Under the pieces are notes generated by a model that was given only the letters and a program-made list of their open reading frames with translations, had not been told where the DNA came from and did not search any database. A DNA stretch of 64,000 nt from Micromonospora sp. NBC_00389. GTDB lineage: Bacteria; Actinomycetota; Actinomycetes; Mycobacteriales; Micromonosporaceae. Where the stretch lies: assembly GCF_036059255.1 (NCBI RefSeq), contig NZ_CP107947.1, positions 6,820,001 to 6,884,000 of the forward strand, in the 5' to 3' direction. Numbering within the stretch: the first letter of the stretch is position 1; each line of letters opens with the position of its first letter. The position numbers and the translations under genes are program-made. This document shows positions 49,120 through 58,339 of this stretch, one piece after another.

Positions 49120-50007
49120 GCGCTCGGTCACACCGGAGTCATGCGCTGGAACCCGCCAGACAAGTGGGTGATCTCCAAGGAGATCACCCATCCACTCATC
49201 ATCGATGATCCAACCTTCGAACAGGCTCAGACGCTGCTCAAACGACACCGGCTGGGCCTGGACATCCCGCAACGGCAACGCCCCGCCCGTAACGCGTACG
49301 TCTTCCGTGGCCTGATTTACTGCGCCGCTTGCCAGCGCCGGATGCAAGGCCAGTACAACCACGGCGCCGCCTACTACCGCTGCCGCTTCCCCCAGGAATA
49401 CGCCCTCGCCAACGAAGTCTCGCATCCCCGCAACGTCTACCTCCGTGAGGACGCCCTCACCGACCCACTCGACACATGGCTCGCTACCGCGTTCGATCCC
49501 GACCGCCTTGAAAAGACGATCACCGTGATGGCAGATGCCCAGTTGGGGAAGCGGGCCTCCCCCGCCATCGCCGCCGCTCGCACGACCATCGCCGAGTGCG
49601 ACGCGAAACTTGAGCGCTACCGGGCAGCCCTCGACGCCGGAGCCGACCCCTCGGTCGTCAGCAGTTGGATAGCACAGACGCAGGCCGAACGAACACGGGC
49701 CGAAACCGATCTGCACACGCCGGACTCCGCCGCACCACGCCGGATGACCCAGGAAGAGATCACCACGCTGGTCCAAGCACTCGGGCACATCGTCACAGTG
49801 CTCCACGATGCGGACCCCGCCGACAAGGCCGAGGTCTACCGACAGCTCGGCCTGCGGCTGACATACCATCCGCAAACGCAAACGGTGCACGCTAAAGCTG
49901 ATCTCAGCGCGCACCGTGGGCCTATGGGTCGTGTCCGAGGGGCGACACGGACCGAAGCCCCACCGCCGATTACTATCGGCAAGACTTTGCGGCTCAGCCG
50001 ACTCTAG

Positions 50008-50139
50008 CTACTCGGTGACCTCTTCGGGGGCCGCCGGAGCGCTCGCGCCGGCGGCCTGGAATGCGTCCGCAGTTGCCGGCCCGCAGGCCGTAACTCCGGC
50101 AAGGCTCGCGGTGGCCACCGCGGCGGGAACGAGGCCCAT
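50008..50139 (-). CDS. Very short exported peptide, possible lipoprotein
   Basis: A 43-residue frame (start MGLVPAAVATASLAGVTACG) with a hydrophobic N-terminus and a lipobox-like VTAC, then an Ala/Pro-rich acidic end. The stop is directly adjacent to, and convergent with, the recombinase stop. The frame is open further upstream, so the true start is uncertain, and no good ribosome binding site precedes the chosen ATG. Not recognised. Confidence 0.3.
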   Translation of the reverse strand: MGLVPAAVATASLAGVTACGPATADAFQAAGASAPAAPEEVTE

Positions 50140-50175
50140 GCGCCCGATGCGGGTGCGCGGTCGGCCAGTCGGGGT

Positions 50176-51108
50176 GTGCTCTGCACGCTGGTTGCCCTCC
50201 CCCTGGTCAGTCGCCGCGACGGTACCGATCAAATAAGGGCTCGTGGGGGCATCTGGTCGGTAGGCCCGTCGGTACCCCGCCCGCGCCCGCCGTCCCCGAC
50301 CGGAACCCACCACGGGGCACCGCCCCGGTCCGCCCCGCCGTATCCTGCGCCGGTTCCGTACCTCTGCCCGATTACGACCCGTCCCCGCTCCCACCCCCGC
50401 GCATACGCGACGCTGGCGCCCCTCAGGGTGGTGGCTGGGTTCGCGGCCACACTGCTGCTCGCCGGCTGCGGGATCCTCGCCGGGTCCCGCCCCGCCGCCG
50501 CGCTGCGGTTCCAGATCGCGGCCGACACGGGGGACGGGTACATGAACCAGGTGCTCACGATCTTCAACGACGGCCCCCAGGTGCTCGCCCCGACGCTGGA
50601 GTTCACGGCGCTGGACGCCGCCCGGACCCCACTCTCGAACGTGGAGGTCGCCACGGTCTACGGCAGTGACCGGGGCCGGCTGGTCGTCCCACCAGCCGGC
50701 GGCATCGACGTGCTGGTCTTCACGGGCGGGGCAGCCCAATTGGCAGAGGATGTGGCCGTCTCGGTGCGCACCACGGAGACGGTGAAGGCCCCCGCCGTCG
50801 ACGTAGACCCGGTCGTCACCCCAGTAGACGAATCCGGCCGCGTGCCCGACCGCAGCAGCCGGTTCACCGCCGTGTCGGTGCGCAACGACGACAGCGACCA
50901 AATGAGCGTCCGGCTGGTGTACATCATCTGGACCGAGCCGGAGGGAAACCAGCGGCAGCAGGCCGAGCGGGTGGTACCGGTCGGCGACCTGATCGTCGTA
51001 CCGCCCAAGCAGACCACTCTGGTTCCGGTGGCCGGGGAGGCGCGGACCGCCGTGGCGGGTGCGGCAGGACTCCTCCCGACCAGTATCAAGGCGTACCTCT
51101 CCCGGTAG
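50176..51108 (+). CDS. Putative lipoprotein/membrane-anchored protein of unknown function
   Basis: A frame of 310 residues. A proline-rich, basic N-terminal region (about 80 residues) leads to LRVVAGFAATLLLAGCG, a hydrophobic stretch ending in a lipobox (LLAGC). The remaining 210 residues are soluble and beta-rich (QVLTIFNDGPQVLAPTLEFTALD, GGIDVLVFTGGAAQLAEDVAVSVR, SSRFTAVSVRNDDSDQMSVRLVYIIW), suggesting two extracellular Ig-like sandwiches. No family is recognised. The GTG at 50176 is the only start before the hydrophobic region; a GTG at 50428 would give a lipoprotein lacking a basic n-region, so the start is unsettled. It ends 73 bp before an IS5-type element and lies just outside the right island boundary. 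Confidence 0.55.
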   Translation: MLCTLVALPLVSRRDGTDQIRARGGIWSVGPSVPRPRPPSPTGTHHGAPPRSAPPYPAPVPYLCPITTRPRSHPRAYATLAPLRVVAGFAATLLLAGCGILAGSRPAAALRFQIAADTGDGYMNQVLTIFNDGPQVLAPTLEFTALDAARTPLSNVEVATVYGSDRGRLVVPPAGGIDVLVFTGGAAQLAEDVAVSVRTTETVKAPAVDVDPVVTPVDESGRVPDRSSRFTAVSVRNDDSDQMSVRLVYIIWTEPEGNQRQQAERVVPVGDLIVVPPKQTTLVPVAGEARTAVAGAAGLLPTSIKAYLSR

Positions 51109-51181
51109 CCCGCACGTCTCGCGGTCCGGCCGCCGCTTAGGGCATGGACCGACGGTTCCCCGGGCGGTGCTGCGCCGGCTG

Positions 51182-52075
51182 CTAAGGGACGTCTCGTAAC
51201 CCCGGTGTCTGTCCGTTGAGGACGGTCGGTCAGGATGCCTGGGTGCAGGTGATCACCGCGGCCCGCCCGGAGTGGATCTTTCCGTTCACGGGGCTGCAGC
51301 CCGCCCAGTTCCGCAAGCTGGTCCGCGTGGTCGCCGAGCGTGGCGGTGACGGCATCGCCGATGGCCGGCCGGGCCGGCAGTGGGCCTTGGACCTTCCCGA
51401 TCGGGTGTTGCTGGTGGCCACCTACTGGCGCACGAACCTGACGATGCGCCAGATCGGGCCGCTGTTCGGGGTGTCGCACTCGGCCGCGCACCGGGTCATC
51501 GACACTCTCGGCCCGTTGCTGGCCCTCGCGCCGGTGCTGCGGCGGCCGGTCGAGCAGATCGCCATCGTCGACGGCACCCTGATTCCCACCCGCGATCACC
51601 GGCTGGCCGCCCGCAGCAAGAACTACCGGTACTCGACGAACCTGCAGGTCGCCATCGACGCCAGCACCCGCCTGGTCATCGCCGTCGGCGACCCACAGCC
51701 GGGCAACCGCAACGACACGATCGTCTACCGCACCAGCGGCATCGAGGAGAAACTCGCCGGGCGGCCGGTGATGGCCGACGGCGGCTACCGCGGCAACCCC
51801 GAGGTGATCATCCCGTACCGCAAGCCCGCCGACGGCGGTGACCTGCCGGCCTGGAAAGAAGCCCTCAACGTCGAACACCGGAGGGTCCGTGCAGGGGTCG
51901 AACACGCCCTGGCCAGGATGAAGTGCTTCAAGATCCTGCGTGACTACCGCCGCGCCGCTCACACATTGGCCGACGCCGCTTCCGGCATCGCCAACCTCCA
52001 CAACATCATCCTCGCCGGCTGATCGCCGGTCTGGCGCCGGGCAACACCTTCACCCAGTTACGAGACGTCCCTTAG
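51182..52075 (+). mobile_element. IS5-family insertion sequence (894 bp)
   Basis: Perfect 19-bp terminal inverted repeats (CTAAGGGACGTCTCGTAAC and its complement) enclose one transposase gene. I could not find a clear target duplication. The outer CTAA/TTAG tetranucleotides fit the YTAR preference of IS5-type elements. Confidence 0.85.
51216..52022 (+). CDS. IS5-family (DDE_Tnp_4) transposase
   Basis: A 268-residue transposase with a helix-turn-helix part (TNLTMRQIGPLFGVSHSAAHRVID) and a DDE_Tnp_4 core: AIVDGTLIPTRD (first Asp), NYRYSTNLQVAIDAST, VMADGGYRG (second Asp) and NVEHRRVRAGVEHALARMK (Glu). Frame intact. The start is a TTG at 51216 or the in-frame GTG at 51243. Terminal repeats lie 34 bp before and 53 bp after, so the element looks complete and possibly active. 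Confidence 0.9.
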   Translation: MRTVGQDAWVQVITAARPEWIFPFTGLQPAQFRKLVRVVAERGGDGIADGRPGRQWALDLPDRVLLVATYWRTNLTMRQIGPLFGVSHSAAHRVIDTLGPLLALAPVLRRPVEQIAIVDGTLIPTRDHRLAARSKNYRYSTNLQVAIDASTRLVIAVGDPQPGNRNDTIVYRTSGIEEKLAGRPVMADGGYRGNPEVIIPYRKPADGGDLPAWKEALNVEHRRVRAGVEHALARMKCFKILRDYRRAAHTLADAASGIANLHNIILAG

Positions 52076-52437
52076 GCGGCAAGTACGCCGAGCACTTAGG
52101 CGAGATGAGAGAGGCGGGCGGAGGGGCTTGGCCCGTCCGGCCGGGGCCTTCCGGCCTCCGGTGTGCAGGCGGTTGGCGTAGACGTACTCACCCACCGCGT
52201 TGACGGACGAGCACCACGCCAGCGAGGCGCTGCTGGGCGATGCGGGCACCGGTCTGCAGAAGCCCCTGGCTAGGCCCGCTGTTGGACCTCCGGTGGCACA
52301 TACCGCCCGTCGTCGAGGCTCCCCCGGTCGGACTGGTCCCGCCGCGGGGCTCCGTGGCCACTGAGCGCTTCGTGCCCGCCGAAGTGGTCACCGAGCAGGA
52401 GACCCTGGTCGATGGTTGCCGACGAGATTGGCGCCGG
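52076..52437. other. Stretch without a supported gene
   Basis: Between the IS5 element and the hydrolase gene. A minus-strand reading (AWCSSVNAVGEYVYANRLHTGG) could be a protein end but I recognise nothing. Confidence 0.4.
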
Positions 52438-53367
52438 TTACCTGACTGGGTTAAGGCCGCGTCGGAGCGCATCGACTGTTTCGGCGGCCTGGCGCCGGGA
52501 TACGGCCGCGCCCGTGATGGTGGCCGATCGGTGGAAGGTGCCGGGGAACAGGTGCAGCTCAACCGACACGCCGGCATTCAGCAGGCCGGATGCGTAGGCC
52601 AAGCCCTCGTCACGCAGCGGGTCATTCTCGTAAACCGATACGTACGCCGGGGGGAGGCCGGAGAGATCGTCGGCGCGGGCCGGTGCCGCGTAGGGAGGAA
52701 CGACCCCGTCACGCCCCCCCAGGTAGTGCCGCCAGCTCAGCACCGCATCACCATGGTTCCACAGCGGGGTGTCGCCGAACGTACGCATCGAGGTTGTGTC
52801 CAGCCGGTCATCAACCTCGGGGGCGTCGAGCAGCTGGAAGCACAGAGGTGGTCCGCCGCGGTCGCGGGTGAGCAGCGTCAGTGCTGCGGCGAGGCCGCCG
52901 CCGGCGCTCATGCCGTACACGCCGATCCGTGCGGCATCGACGCCGAGTCCATCGTTTTCGGAGGCGATCCAGCGCAACACGGCCTCACAGTCATGCAGGG
53001 CAGCCGGGTACGGATGCTCAGGGGCCAGCCGGTAGCCGACCCCCACGACGACTGCGTGAACTTGGGTGCACAAGTCCATGGCCTGTGCGGTGACCGTCTC
53101 CAGGTCGCCCATAACGAATCCGCCGCCATGCAGCAGGAGCAGAGCGGGAAGTGGGCCAGTGACGTTGGGCGGCGTGCAGACCCTGACTGGCACGCAGTTG
53201 CCATCCATACCAAGCACCTCGTGGTCGGCAACGATGACCTCGCCCCGTGGGGGCCGTTGCGCGCCCGCAGCGAGCTCCCGCATCCGGGCGCGGGCCCCGG
53301 CGAGGTCGTGGATGTGCAGGTCCGGCAGCGTGGGCAGGGCTGCTGCCAGCTCGGGATCCAGGTACAC
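52438..53367 (-). CDS. Alpha/beta hydrolase, HSL (hormone-sensitive lipase) family esterase
   Basis: A 309-residue enzyme. The GTG at 53367 is chosen because AAGGGGG lies seven bases upstream; the frame opens earlier, to 53463. It has the HSL oxyanion-hole motif LLHGGGFVMGD, the nucleophile elbow GMSAGGG, the catalytic Asp in YENDPLRDEGL and the His in FPGTFHRS, so the catalytic triad is complete. There is no signal peptide, implying a cytosolic carboxylesterase acting on short acyl esters. It is not in an operon; IS elements lie on both sides. Upstream (53464-53711) I see no gene. Confidence 0.88.
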   Translation of the reverse strand: MYLDPELAAALPTLPDLHIHDLAGARARMRELAAGAQRPPRGEVIVADHEVLGMDGNCVPVRVCTPPNVTGPLPALLLLHGGGFVMGDLETVTAQAMDLCTQVHAVVVGVGYRLAPEHPYPAALHDCEAVLRWIASENDGLGVDAARIGVYGMSAGGGLAAALTLLTRDRGGPPLCFQLLDAPEVDDRLDTTSMRTFGDTPLWNHGDAVLSWRHYLGGRDGVVPPYAAPARADDLSGLPPAYVSVYENDPLRDEGLAYASGLLNAGVSVELHLFPGTFHRSATITGAAVSRRQAAETVDALRRGLNPVR

Positions 53368-53711
53368 GCTGCGACCCCCTTGCCAACTGGTGACAGCGTC
53401 CTCCCGGGCAACCCGGCCCTGCCACTGCCGTTGACGTTCCTGGCGCAGAGAGGGACCAGGCATCGGTCCTCGCGCAGATCGGACTGCTCACGCTGAACCA
53501 GCTTCCAGCCCTGAGCCGTGGTCAAGCGTACGTTCTCACCGACGACACCAGCAGGCTGAACCACCTGATCCAGTCACCAGCGCACTGAACGCCCGTCAGT
53601 CGCCGTAGACCGCGCTGCCACGCGCTGATCCTTCTTCTCTGCTGGCAATGTACCAAGTAGGCCACGCGCCACGAGCTGTATCCCGGTACGTATTCAGCTT
53701 GAGACAGACCG

Positions 53712-53838
53712 CCGCGGATCTTCGAGCCGTTCTTCACCACCAAGCCGGTCGGCGAGGAACCGGCCTCGGGCTGGACATCTCCTACCGGATCGTCGTCAAC
53801 AAGCACCACGGGGACATCCGGGTGCAGTCCGAGCCGGG
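53712..53838 (+). pseudogene. Histidine kinase C-terminal fragment
   Basis: The sequence reads RIFEPFFTTKPVGE and then, after a one-base loss near 53758, GTGLGLDISYRIVVNKHHGD followed by IRVQSEPG. These are the G1/F/G2 boxes of a HATPase domain. The rest of the domain is cut off by the IS6-like element that follows. Confidence 0.75.
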
Positions 53839-54669
53839 GGGCTGTTGCGTTGCCTGTGTCCGGGGACCGAGGCAGGCTTGACCGGTGAGGCTATCGAGCC
53901 GTCGTCGCCCCTGGTTGCCGCCGAAGTCGGCGTTCACCGGATTCCGTTTCCCGTCCGAGGTGATCGTCATCGCGGTCCGCTGGTACCTGCGCTGCAACCT
54001 CTCCTACCGAGACGTGGAAGAACTGCTCACCGAACGGCGGTGTCGAGGTCGATCACGTCACCGTGTTTCGGTGGGTACAACGGTTCACCCCGCTGTTGGC
54101 CGATGCCGCCCGGTTCGCCCGCCACTCACCGGGTGACCGGGTGGTTCGTCGACGAGACCTACATCAAGGTCAACGGTGTGTGGCGTTACGTCTACCGGGC
54201 GGTCGACCAGCACGGGCAGGTGATTGACGTGCTGGTCTCGGCTCGCCGGGGTGCCGTCACGGCCCGGCAATTCTTTCTGCGGGCGCTGCGGGTGCTGAAG
54301 GTGAGGGCGAGGCCTACCGAGGTCGTTACCGACGCCGCCCCGGTCTACCCCGCCGTGCTCGATGAACTCGTCCCCTCGGCCTGGCATCATGTCGAGCGGC
54401 ACGCCAACAATCCGATTGAGGCCGATCACAGCCAGCTCAAACATCGGCTACGACCCATGCGCGGGCTCCGGACCGACCAGACCGCACAGCTGATCATCGC
54501 CGGACATGCGTCCATCCAGAATCTGCGCCGCGGACACTACGAACTCGGACTCGACGCATCCCCCGAACTTCGCTGTCGCCACGGCGTTCAGCGAACTCGC
54601 CCGGGTGCACTGACCGCAGACCCCGACCCCGGCCTGACGCGTCTCCCGATCAGGCAACGCAACGGCACC
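53838..54669 (+). mobile_element. IS6-family-like element, decayed
   Basis: Inverted ends GGCTGTTGCGTTGCCTG (left, 53840-53856) and its near-complement near 54651-54668 bound about 830 bp, the normal size for IS6 elements. The transposase inside is frameshifted. No target duplication was found. Confidence 0.65.
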
Positions 54670-54690
54670 CTACAACTCACGCCCAGATGA
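53885..54690 (+). pseudogene. IS6-family transposase with two frameshifts
   Basis: The protein must be read in three frames: FTGFRFPSEVIVIAVRWYLR with NLSYRDVEELLTER, then VEVDHVTVFRWVQRF with TPLLADAARFARHSPGD, then WFVDETYIKVNGVWRYVYRA onward. Together they give a typical IS6 transposase (DETYIKVNGVW first Asp; VVTDAAPVYPAVLDEL second; IEADHSQLKHRLRPM with Glu). Indels near 54043 and 54135 break it, so it is probably inactive unless ribosomal frameshifting occurs twice. Confidence 0.8.
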
Positions 54691-54705
54691 CCGCATCAGC
54701 CTGTC

Positions 54706-54871
54706 ATACCCGGGCTGGGTCGCCGAACAGTTCGGCGCTCGATCGACCTTCCTCCTCGGCGGCGGCGTGTCGCTCATCGTAGGTCTCGTGGCCCTCACAC
54801 TGCTGTTCAAGACTCCCCCTCTCTACCGCGCCAGCCTCGTCCTCATCGCCGCCATCATCTGGCTTCCATGA
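54706..54871 (+). pseudogene. MFS transporter C-terminal fragment
   Basis: The reading GWVAEQFGARSTFLLGGGVS followed by LIVGLVALTLL, to a TGA at 54869-54871, resembles the last helices of a major facilitator transporter. The rest is absent, cut by the IS6-like element. Confidence 0.5.
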
Positions 54872-54891
54872 TCGGCAGGACACGCCCTAGC

Positions 54892-56398
54892 TTGATCTTT
54901 AACCTGTGCGGCGTGGCCTCGGGTTATTCGAGTTCTTCGTTTTCTTCGTGTCACCTTTCGGTTTTGTGCTGGTGGCGGCGGTGACGATGTGGACGTCGTG
55001 GCGGGCTGCCGGGTGGCGGTTGCGTAGTCCGGGTGGTCGGCCGGGTCCTGGCCGGGAGGGTTTCGGTGCGCAGGCGGGATTGCCGGCTTTGCTGCATAGG
55101 TGCCGAAACCCTCGCCGGACGCGGGCGGGCGTGAGTCGCTCGGGCGGGGCTGGGCGTTCCCAGGGCCGACGCAGGTCGGCGACGGCGCCTCGGGCGAGGC
55201 GCAGCTGGGTGTAGGCGGCCAACACGAGCCAGGTCCAGCGGTCGGCGGCGTGCGGGTCGCGCAGTTTCGGGCTGGTCCAGCCGAGGGTTTGCTTGAGCAT
55301 GCGGAAGGTGTGCTCGATGTCGAACCGGCGCAGGAACGCCTGCCAGAGCAGGTCGGTCTCGGCGGTGGTGGCTTCCGGCTGCGACCACCAGAGCCAGACC
55401 GGTTTCGCGCTCGCACCCGATGGCAGCCGGTCGACCTGCAGCAGGATGACGGTGCCCTCGATGATCGGCAGCGTTGCGGTGTGGCTGGTCCAGGCGGTGC
55501 GATGGGTCAACCGTGGGTGCAGCCGGTTCCATGCCCGGGCGGTCGCGGTGCCGTAGAGGCGGGTCGGCGTCGTGGTGGCTGAGTCCGGGTCGCCCCAGCT
55601 GGCGGGATCGCCGAAGATGAACTCGCCGCCGTGCCGTGGCGGGCGGCCGTTGCCGGTTCGTTCCAGCGGTGCGCGCCTGCGCAGGACCCGGTCGGAGCGC
55701 ATCCGCACCAGCAGTTGCACCGGCAGGTCAGCGAGCAGGAACGCCAGTCGGGGACCGTCGTAGCCGGCGTCCGCGACGATCCAGATGTCCGGATCGCCCG
55801 GGCGCCACTGCCCGGCCGTGATCAGCCGCTGCACTACCTCCCGTAACTGGCCGGCGGTGACCGAGGCGATGTCGTCGCCTGGCGTCAGCCGCCGGGCGTC
55901 CAACGGCGCAGTCCACGAACTGCGGCCGGTCTCCAAAGCCGTGACCAGCGAGTACGGCCAGCCCGGAATCATGATGTGAGTGTCCTTGCCACGCCCGTAG
56001 GTGTGACACAGCACCCGCTGCGGCGAGGTGTGCGCCTCCGGGCGCAGCCAACACGTCACGTCCACCGCCAGGACGATCCGCCCGTCCGCGGCGCGCGGCA
56101 CCGGCACCGAGGCGAGGGCGGTCCGCAGCCGGTCGACGTCGAGGCGGCCACGGTTCAACGCCGCATACAGCGAGCCGTGCCCCCGCCGATGCTCACCGAC
56201 CAGCGACAACTCCACCAGCGAACGCACCGGCGCGTCACCGCACAACAGGGCGTCCGTCAGCTCGAACAACGCATCGCCACGAGCGGTGAGGCAGCGGTGG
56301 AACTCGCGCCGGAACACCGTCAGCCGCCCGACCGCACCGGCCGGGTCGGCGTCATGCACACTGATCATCAGACAGCCCTTGATTCTTGATCTTCTTCC
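54892..56398 (-). mobile_element. IS element with IS4/IS701-like DDE transposase
   Basis: The transposase gene is flanked on both sides by CTAG (54888-54891 and 56399-56402), a plausible 4-bp target duplication of the YTAR type. Terminal inverted repeats are not obvious, so the exact edges are tentative. The right CTAG is shared with the next IS element. Confidence 0.55.
54899..56368 (-). CDS. DDE transposase (IS4/IS701-like)
   Basis: A 489-residue transposase starting at ATG 56368. It shows RIVLAVDVTCWLRPEAH (first Asp), WIVADAGYDGPRLAFLL (second Asp), and FDIEHTFRMLKQTLGWTSPKLRD (YREK-like block with Glu). A 60-residue basic tail rich in Pro/Lys follows. No interruption is seen. Related full-length proteins are common in actinomycetes. 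Head-to-head with the IS701 element starting 34 bp beyond its start codon. Confidence 0.85.
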   Translation of the reverse strand: MISVHDADPAGAVGRLTVFRREFHRCLTARGDALFELTDALLCGDAPVRSLVELSLVGEHRRGHGSLYAALNRGRLDVDRLRTALASVPVPRAADGRIVLAVDVTCWLRPEAHTSPQRVLCHTYGRGKDTHIMIPGWPYSLVTALETGRSSWTAPLDARRLTPGDDIASVTAGQLREVVQRLITAGQWRPGDPDIWIVADAGYDGPRLAFLLADLPVQLLVRMRSDRVLRRRAPLERTGNGRPPRHGGEFIFGDPASWGDPDSATTTPTRLYGTATARAWNRLHPRLTHRTAWTSHTATLPIIEGTVILLQVDRLPSGASAKPVWLWWSQPEATTAETDLLWQAFLRRFDIEHTFRMLKQTLGWTSPKLRDPHAADRWTWLVLAAYTQLRLARGAVADLRRPWERPAPPERLTPARVRRGFRHLCSKAGNPACAPKPSRPGPGRPPGLRNRHPAARHDVHIVTAATSTKPKGDTKKTKNSNNPRPRRTG

Positions 56399-56402
56399 CT
56401 AG

Positions 56403-57808
56403 TACTCCAACGTCACTTGGCTTTGGCGTTGGGCGTGGCGCGGGCATGAAGACGGCCACCGCGTTGATCATCGATGGTTTGTGAAGACAACCGAAGATCG
56501 TGCGGTGGCCGCGGGCCCCAGCGTAAACCCCGCCGGGTGGCAGGTCATCCTGGACGAGGCGGTGACGCGTGTCGCTGACCGGTTCGTACGGGCAGAGCCC
56601 CGTCGGACCGCTGGGCAGTTCGTGGAAGGACTGCTGTCGGCTGTGGAACGCAAGACCTGCTGGACCCTCGCGGAACGGGCAGGCCACGCTGATCCGCAGG
56701 CGATGCAGCGGCTGCTGCGCACGGCGGTGTGGGACGCCGACGCCGTCCGTGACGACGTTCGGGCCTGGCTGATCGATCAGCTCGGGCACCCCAACGCGGT
56801 GCTGGCCTGCGATGAGAGCGGGTTCTTGAAGAAGGGCCTGTGCTCGGTCGGGGTGCAGCGGCAGTACACGGGCACCGCCGGTCGTGTCGAGAACAGCCAG
56901 GTCGGGGTGTTCCTCGCCTACGTCTCGCCTCTCGGGCGGGCGATGATCGACCGCCGGCTCTACCTACCCGAGACGACCTGGTGCGACCGGCCTGAGCGTC
57001 TCACCGCCGCCGGCGTCCCCGACCAGGTCGGGTTCGCCACGAAGCCGGCCCTGGCCCGGCAGATGATCGCCGCCGCGGTGGACGCCGAAATCCCGTTCGC
57101 GTGGGTGACCGGCGACGAGGTCTACGGCGCCGACCCCGGCCTGCGCGCTGACCTCGAACACTGTGGGATCGGTTACGCGCTGGCCGTCGGCTGCGACCGA
57201 CGCGTGGCGGTCAACGACGGCCGCACCCTCATCCGCGTCGACGACCTCGCCGAGCGGATACCCACCCGCGAATGGCAGCCCCACAGCTGCGGGCCGGGCG
57301 CGAAAGGACCCCGCGACTACCTGTGGGCCTGGATCACCACGGCCACCCAACCTGGTGAGCACCGGTGGCTGCTCATCCGCCGCAACCGCACCACCGGCGA
57401 ACTGGCCTTCTACCTGTGCTGGTCACCCCGCCCCGTGCCGCTGCACACCCTCGTGACCGTCGCCGGCTCCCGCTGGAGCATCGAGGAGCTGTTCCAGACC
57501 GGCAAAGGCCAGGTCGGCCTGGACCACTACCAGGTCCGCAGTTGGACCGGCTGGCACCGATTCATCACCCTGGCCATGCTCGCCCTGGCCATCCTGACCA
57601 TCCTCGCCTGTCGCCCAACAGCCCGACACCGACCCGAAGATCATCGCGTTGACCGTCGCCGAGATCCGCCGACTCCTCAACGCCTTCGTCCTCGCCACAT
57701 CGCTCCCGCCAGAGCACACCCTGCACTGGTCGATCTGGCGACGAACATCCCAAGCCCGCGCCCGCCGATCCCACTACCAACGCAGACAGGCCAAATGACG
57801 TTGGAGTA
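56403..57808 (+). mobile_element. IS701-family insertion sequence (1406 bp)
   Basis: Ends TACTCCAACGTCACTTGGC and, inverted, TACTCCAACGTCATTTGGC form a 19-bp inverted repeat with one mismatch. Flanks are CTAG on the left and TTAG on the right, both YTAR as expected for IS701, though not identical. Confidence 0.85.
56481..57798 (+). pseudogene. IS701-family transposase with a C-terminal frameshift
   Basis: Residues 1-370 match an IS701 transposase: DRFVRAEPRRTAGQFVEGLL, RKTCWTLAERAGH, NAVLACDESGFLKKG (first Asp), WVTGDEVYGAD (second Asp), WSIEELFQTGKGQVGLDHYQV (Glu). Near 57609 the frame slips: the expected ending QQPDTDPKIIALTVAEIRRL with LPPEHTLHWSIWRRT continues in the +1-shifted frame to a TGA at 57796-57798. 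The catalytic core is intact, so activity may not be abolished, but the C-terminus is garbled. Confidence 0.85.
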
Positions 57809-58043
57809 TTAGAGGCCCAGGTCAGACCAATGGCGGGGTTTTGGAACCCCACAGGCCCCCACGGCCCCGGCGTGTTCGCGATTTGTCCGGTTCATTGGGG
57901 TTGGTGGTCAGGGTTGGCGGAGGCGTGCCATGGACGGGTCGGAGTCGGGACTTCACGACTGACCTGTGTGGAGGGCTTGACGAGACGAGCACGGTTCCGT
58001 GATGGTCGGGGGTCTCTGAGGCCACTCGATCACCGGAGGAGCC

Positions 58044-58310
58044 GTGCTCGCGTCTGCATCATCACCCGACACCGCCCTGCTTGACCAGCATGGCGATATC
58101 GACGCGGTCGGCGGGTTGCGGGAGCGTCTCGCGCTGGTCACCGACCCGCGTTCTCCACGGGGCCTGCGGCACTCGCTGATGTCGATCCTGCTGATCGTGG
58201 TCTGTGGGCTCGCCGCAGACAAAGACGGCTACACCGCGATCGAGGCGTGGGCCAACGACGCTCCCGCCGTCCTGCTCACCGTGTTGGGCGTGCGCTTGCT
58301 GAACCACTGA
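58044..58310 (+). pseudogene. ISAs1-family transposase, N-terminal fragment
   Basis: An 88-residue frame begins at GTG 58044 behind GGAGG. LRERLALVTDPRSPRGLRHS followed by IEAWANDAPAVLLTVLGVR is the DDE_Tnp_1-associated N-terminal domain of an ISAs1 transposase different from the two complete copies in the island. It is cut off after LGVRLLNH. Confidence 0.8.
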
Positions 58311-58339
58311 TCTGGCTGTGGCCTGGGCCTGCCTTCCGG

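Larger units (their letters stand above)
47629..49965 (+). repeat. 961-bp direct repeat, right copy (interrupted by ISAs1)
   Basis: It corresponds to 9287-10247. Its two parts are 47629-47753 (125 bp) and 49130-49965 (836 bp), in the same orientation as the left copy. Upstream of 47629 and downstream of 49965 the sequences differ from those flanking the left copy. Confidence 0.85.
47629..50007 (+). pseudogene. Large serine recombinase, right copy (5' missing, split by ISAs1)
   Basis: The fragment begins at the codons for IAWSKSAVRVIL, is interrupted after GCGCTCGGTC by an ISAs1 element, and resumes with HTGVMRWNPPDKW through the zinc ribbon (CAACQRRMQGQ), coiled coil and RGATRTEAPP. It then continues ITIGKTLRLSRL to a TAG at 50005-50007, which looks like the natural C-terminus. 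Protein sequence in the shared part equals that of the left copy. The whole resolvase domain is missing, so it is non-functional. Confidence 0.88.

Noticed and set aside
25294..49129. A composite transposon formed by the two ISAs1 copies
   Set aside because: Each copy has its own distinct perfect 10-bp target duplication, so they inserted independently rather than moving together.
57835..57850. Hairpin GGGGTT-TTGG-AACCCC as a terminator
   Set aside because: Only a 6-bp stem, placed outside the IS701 element and not after a functional gene.
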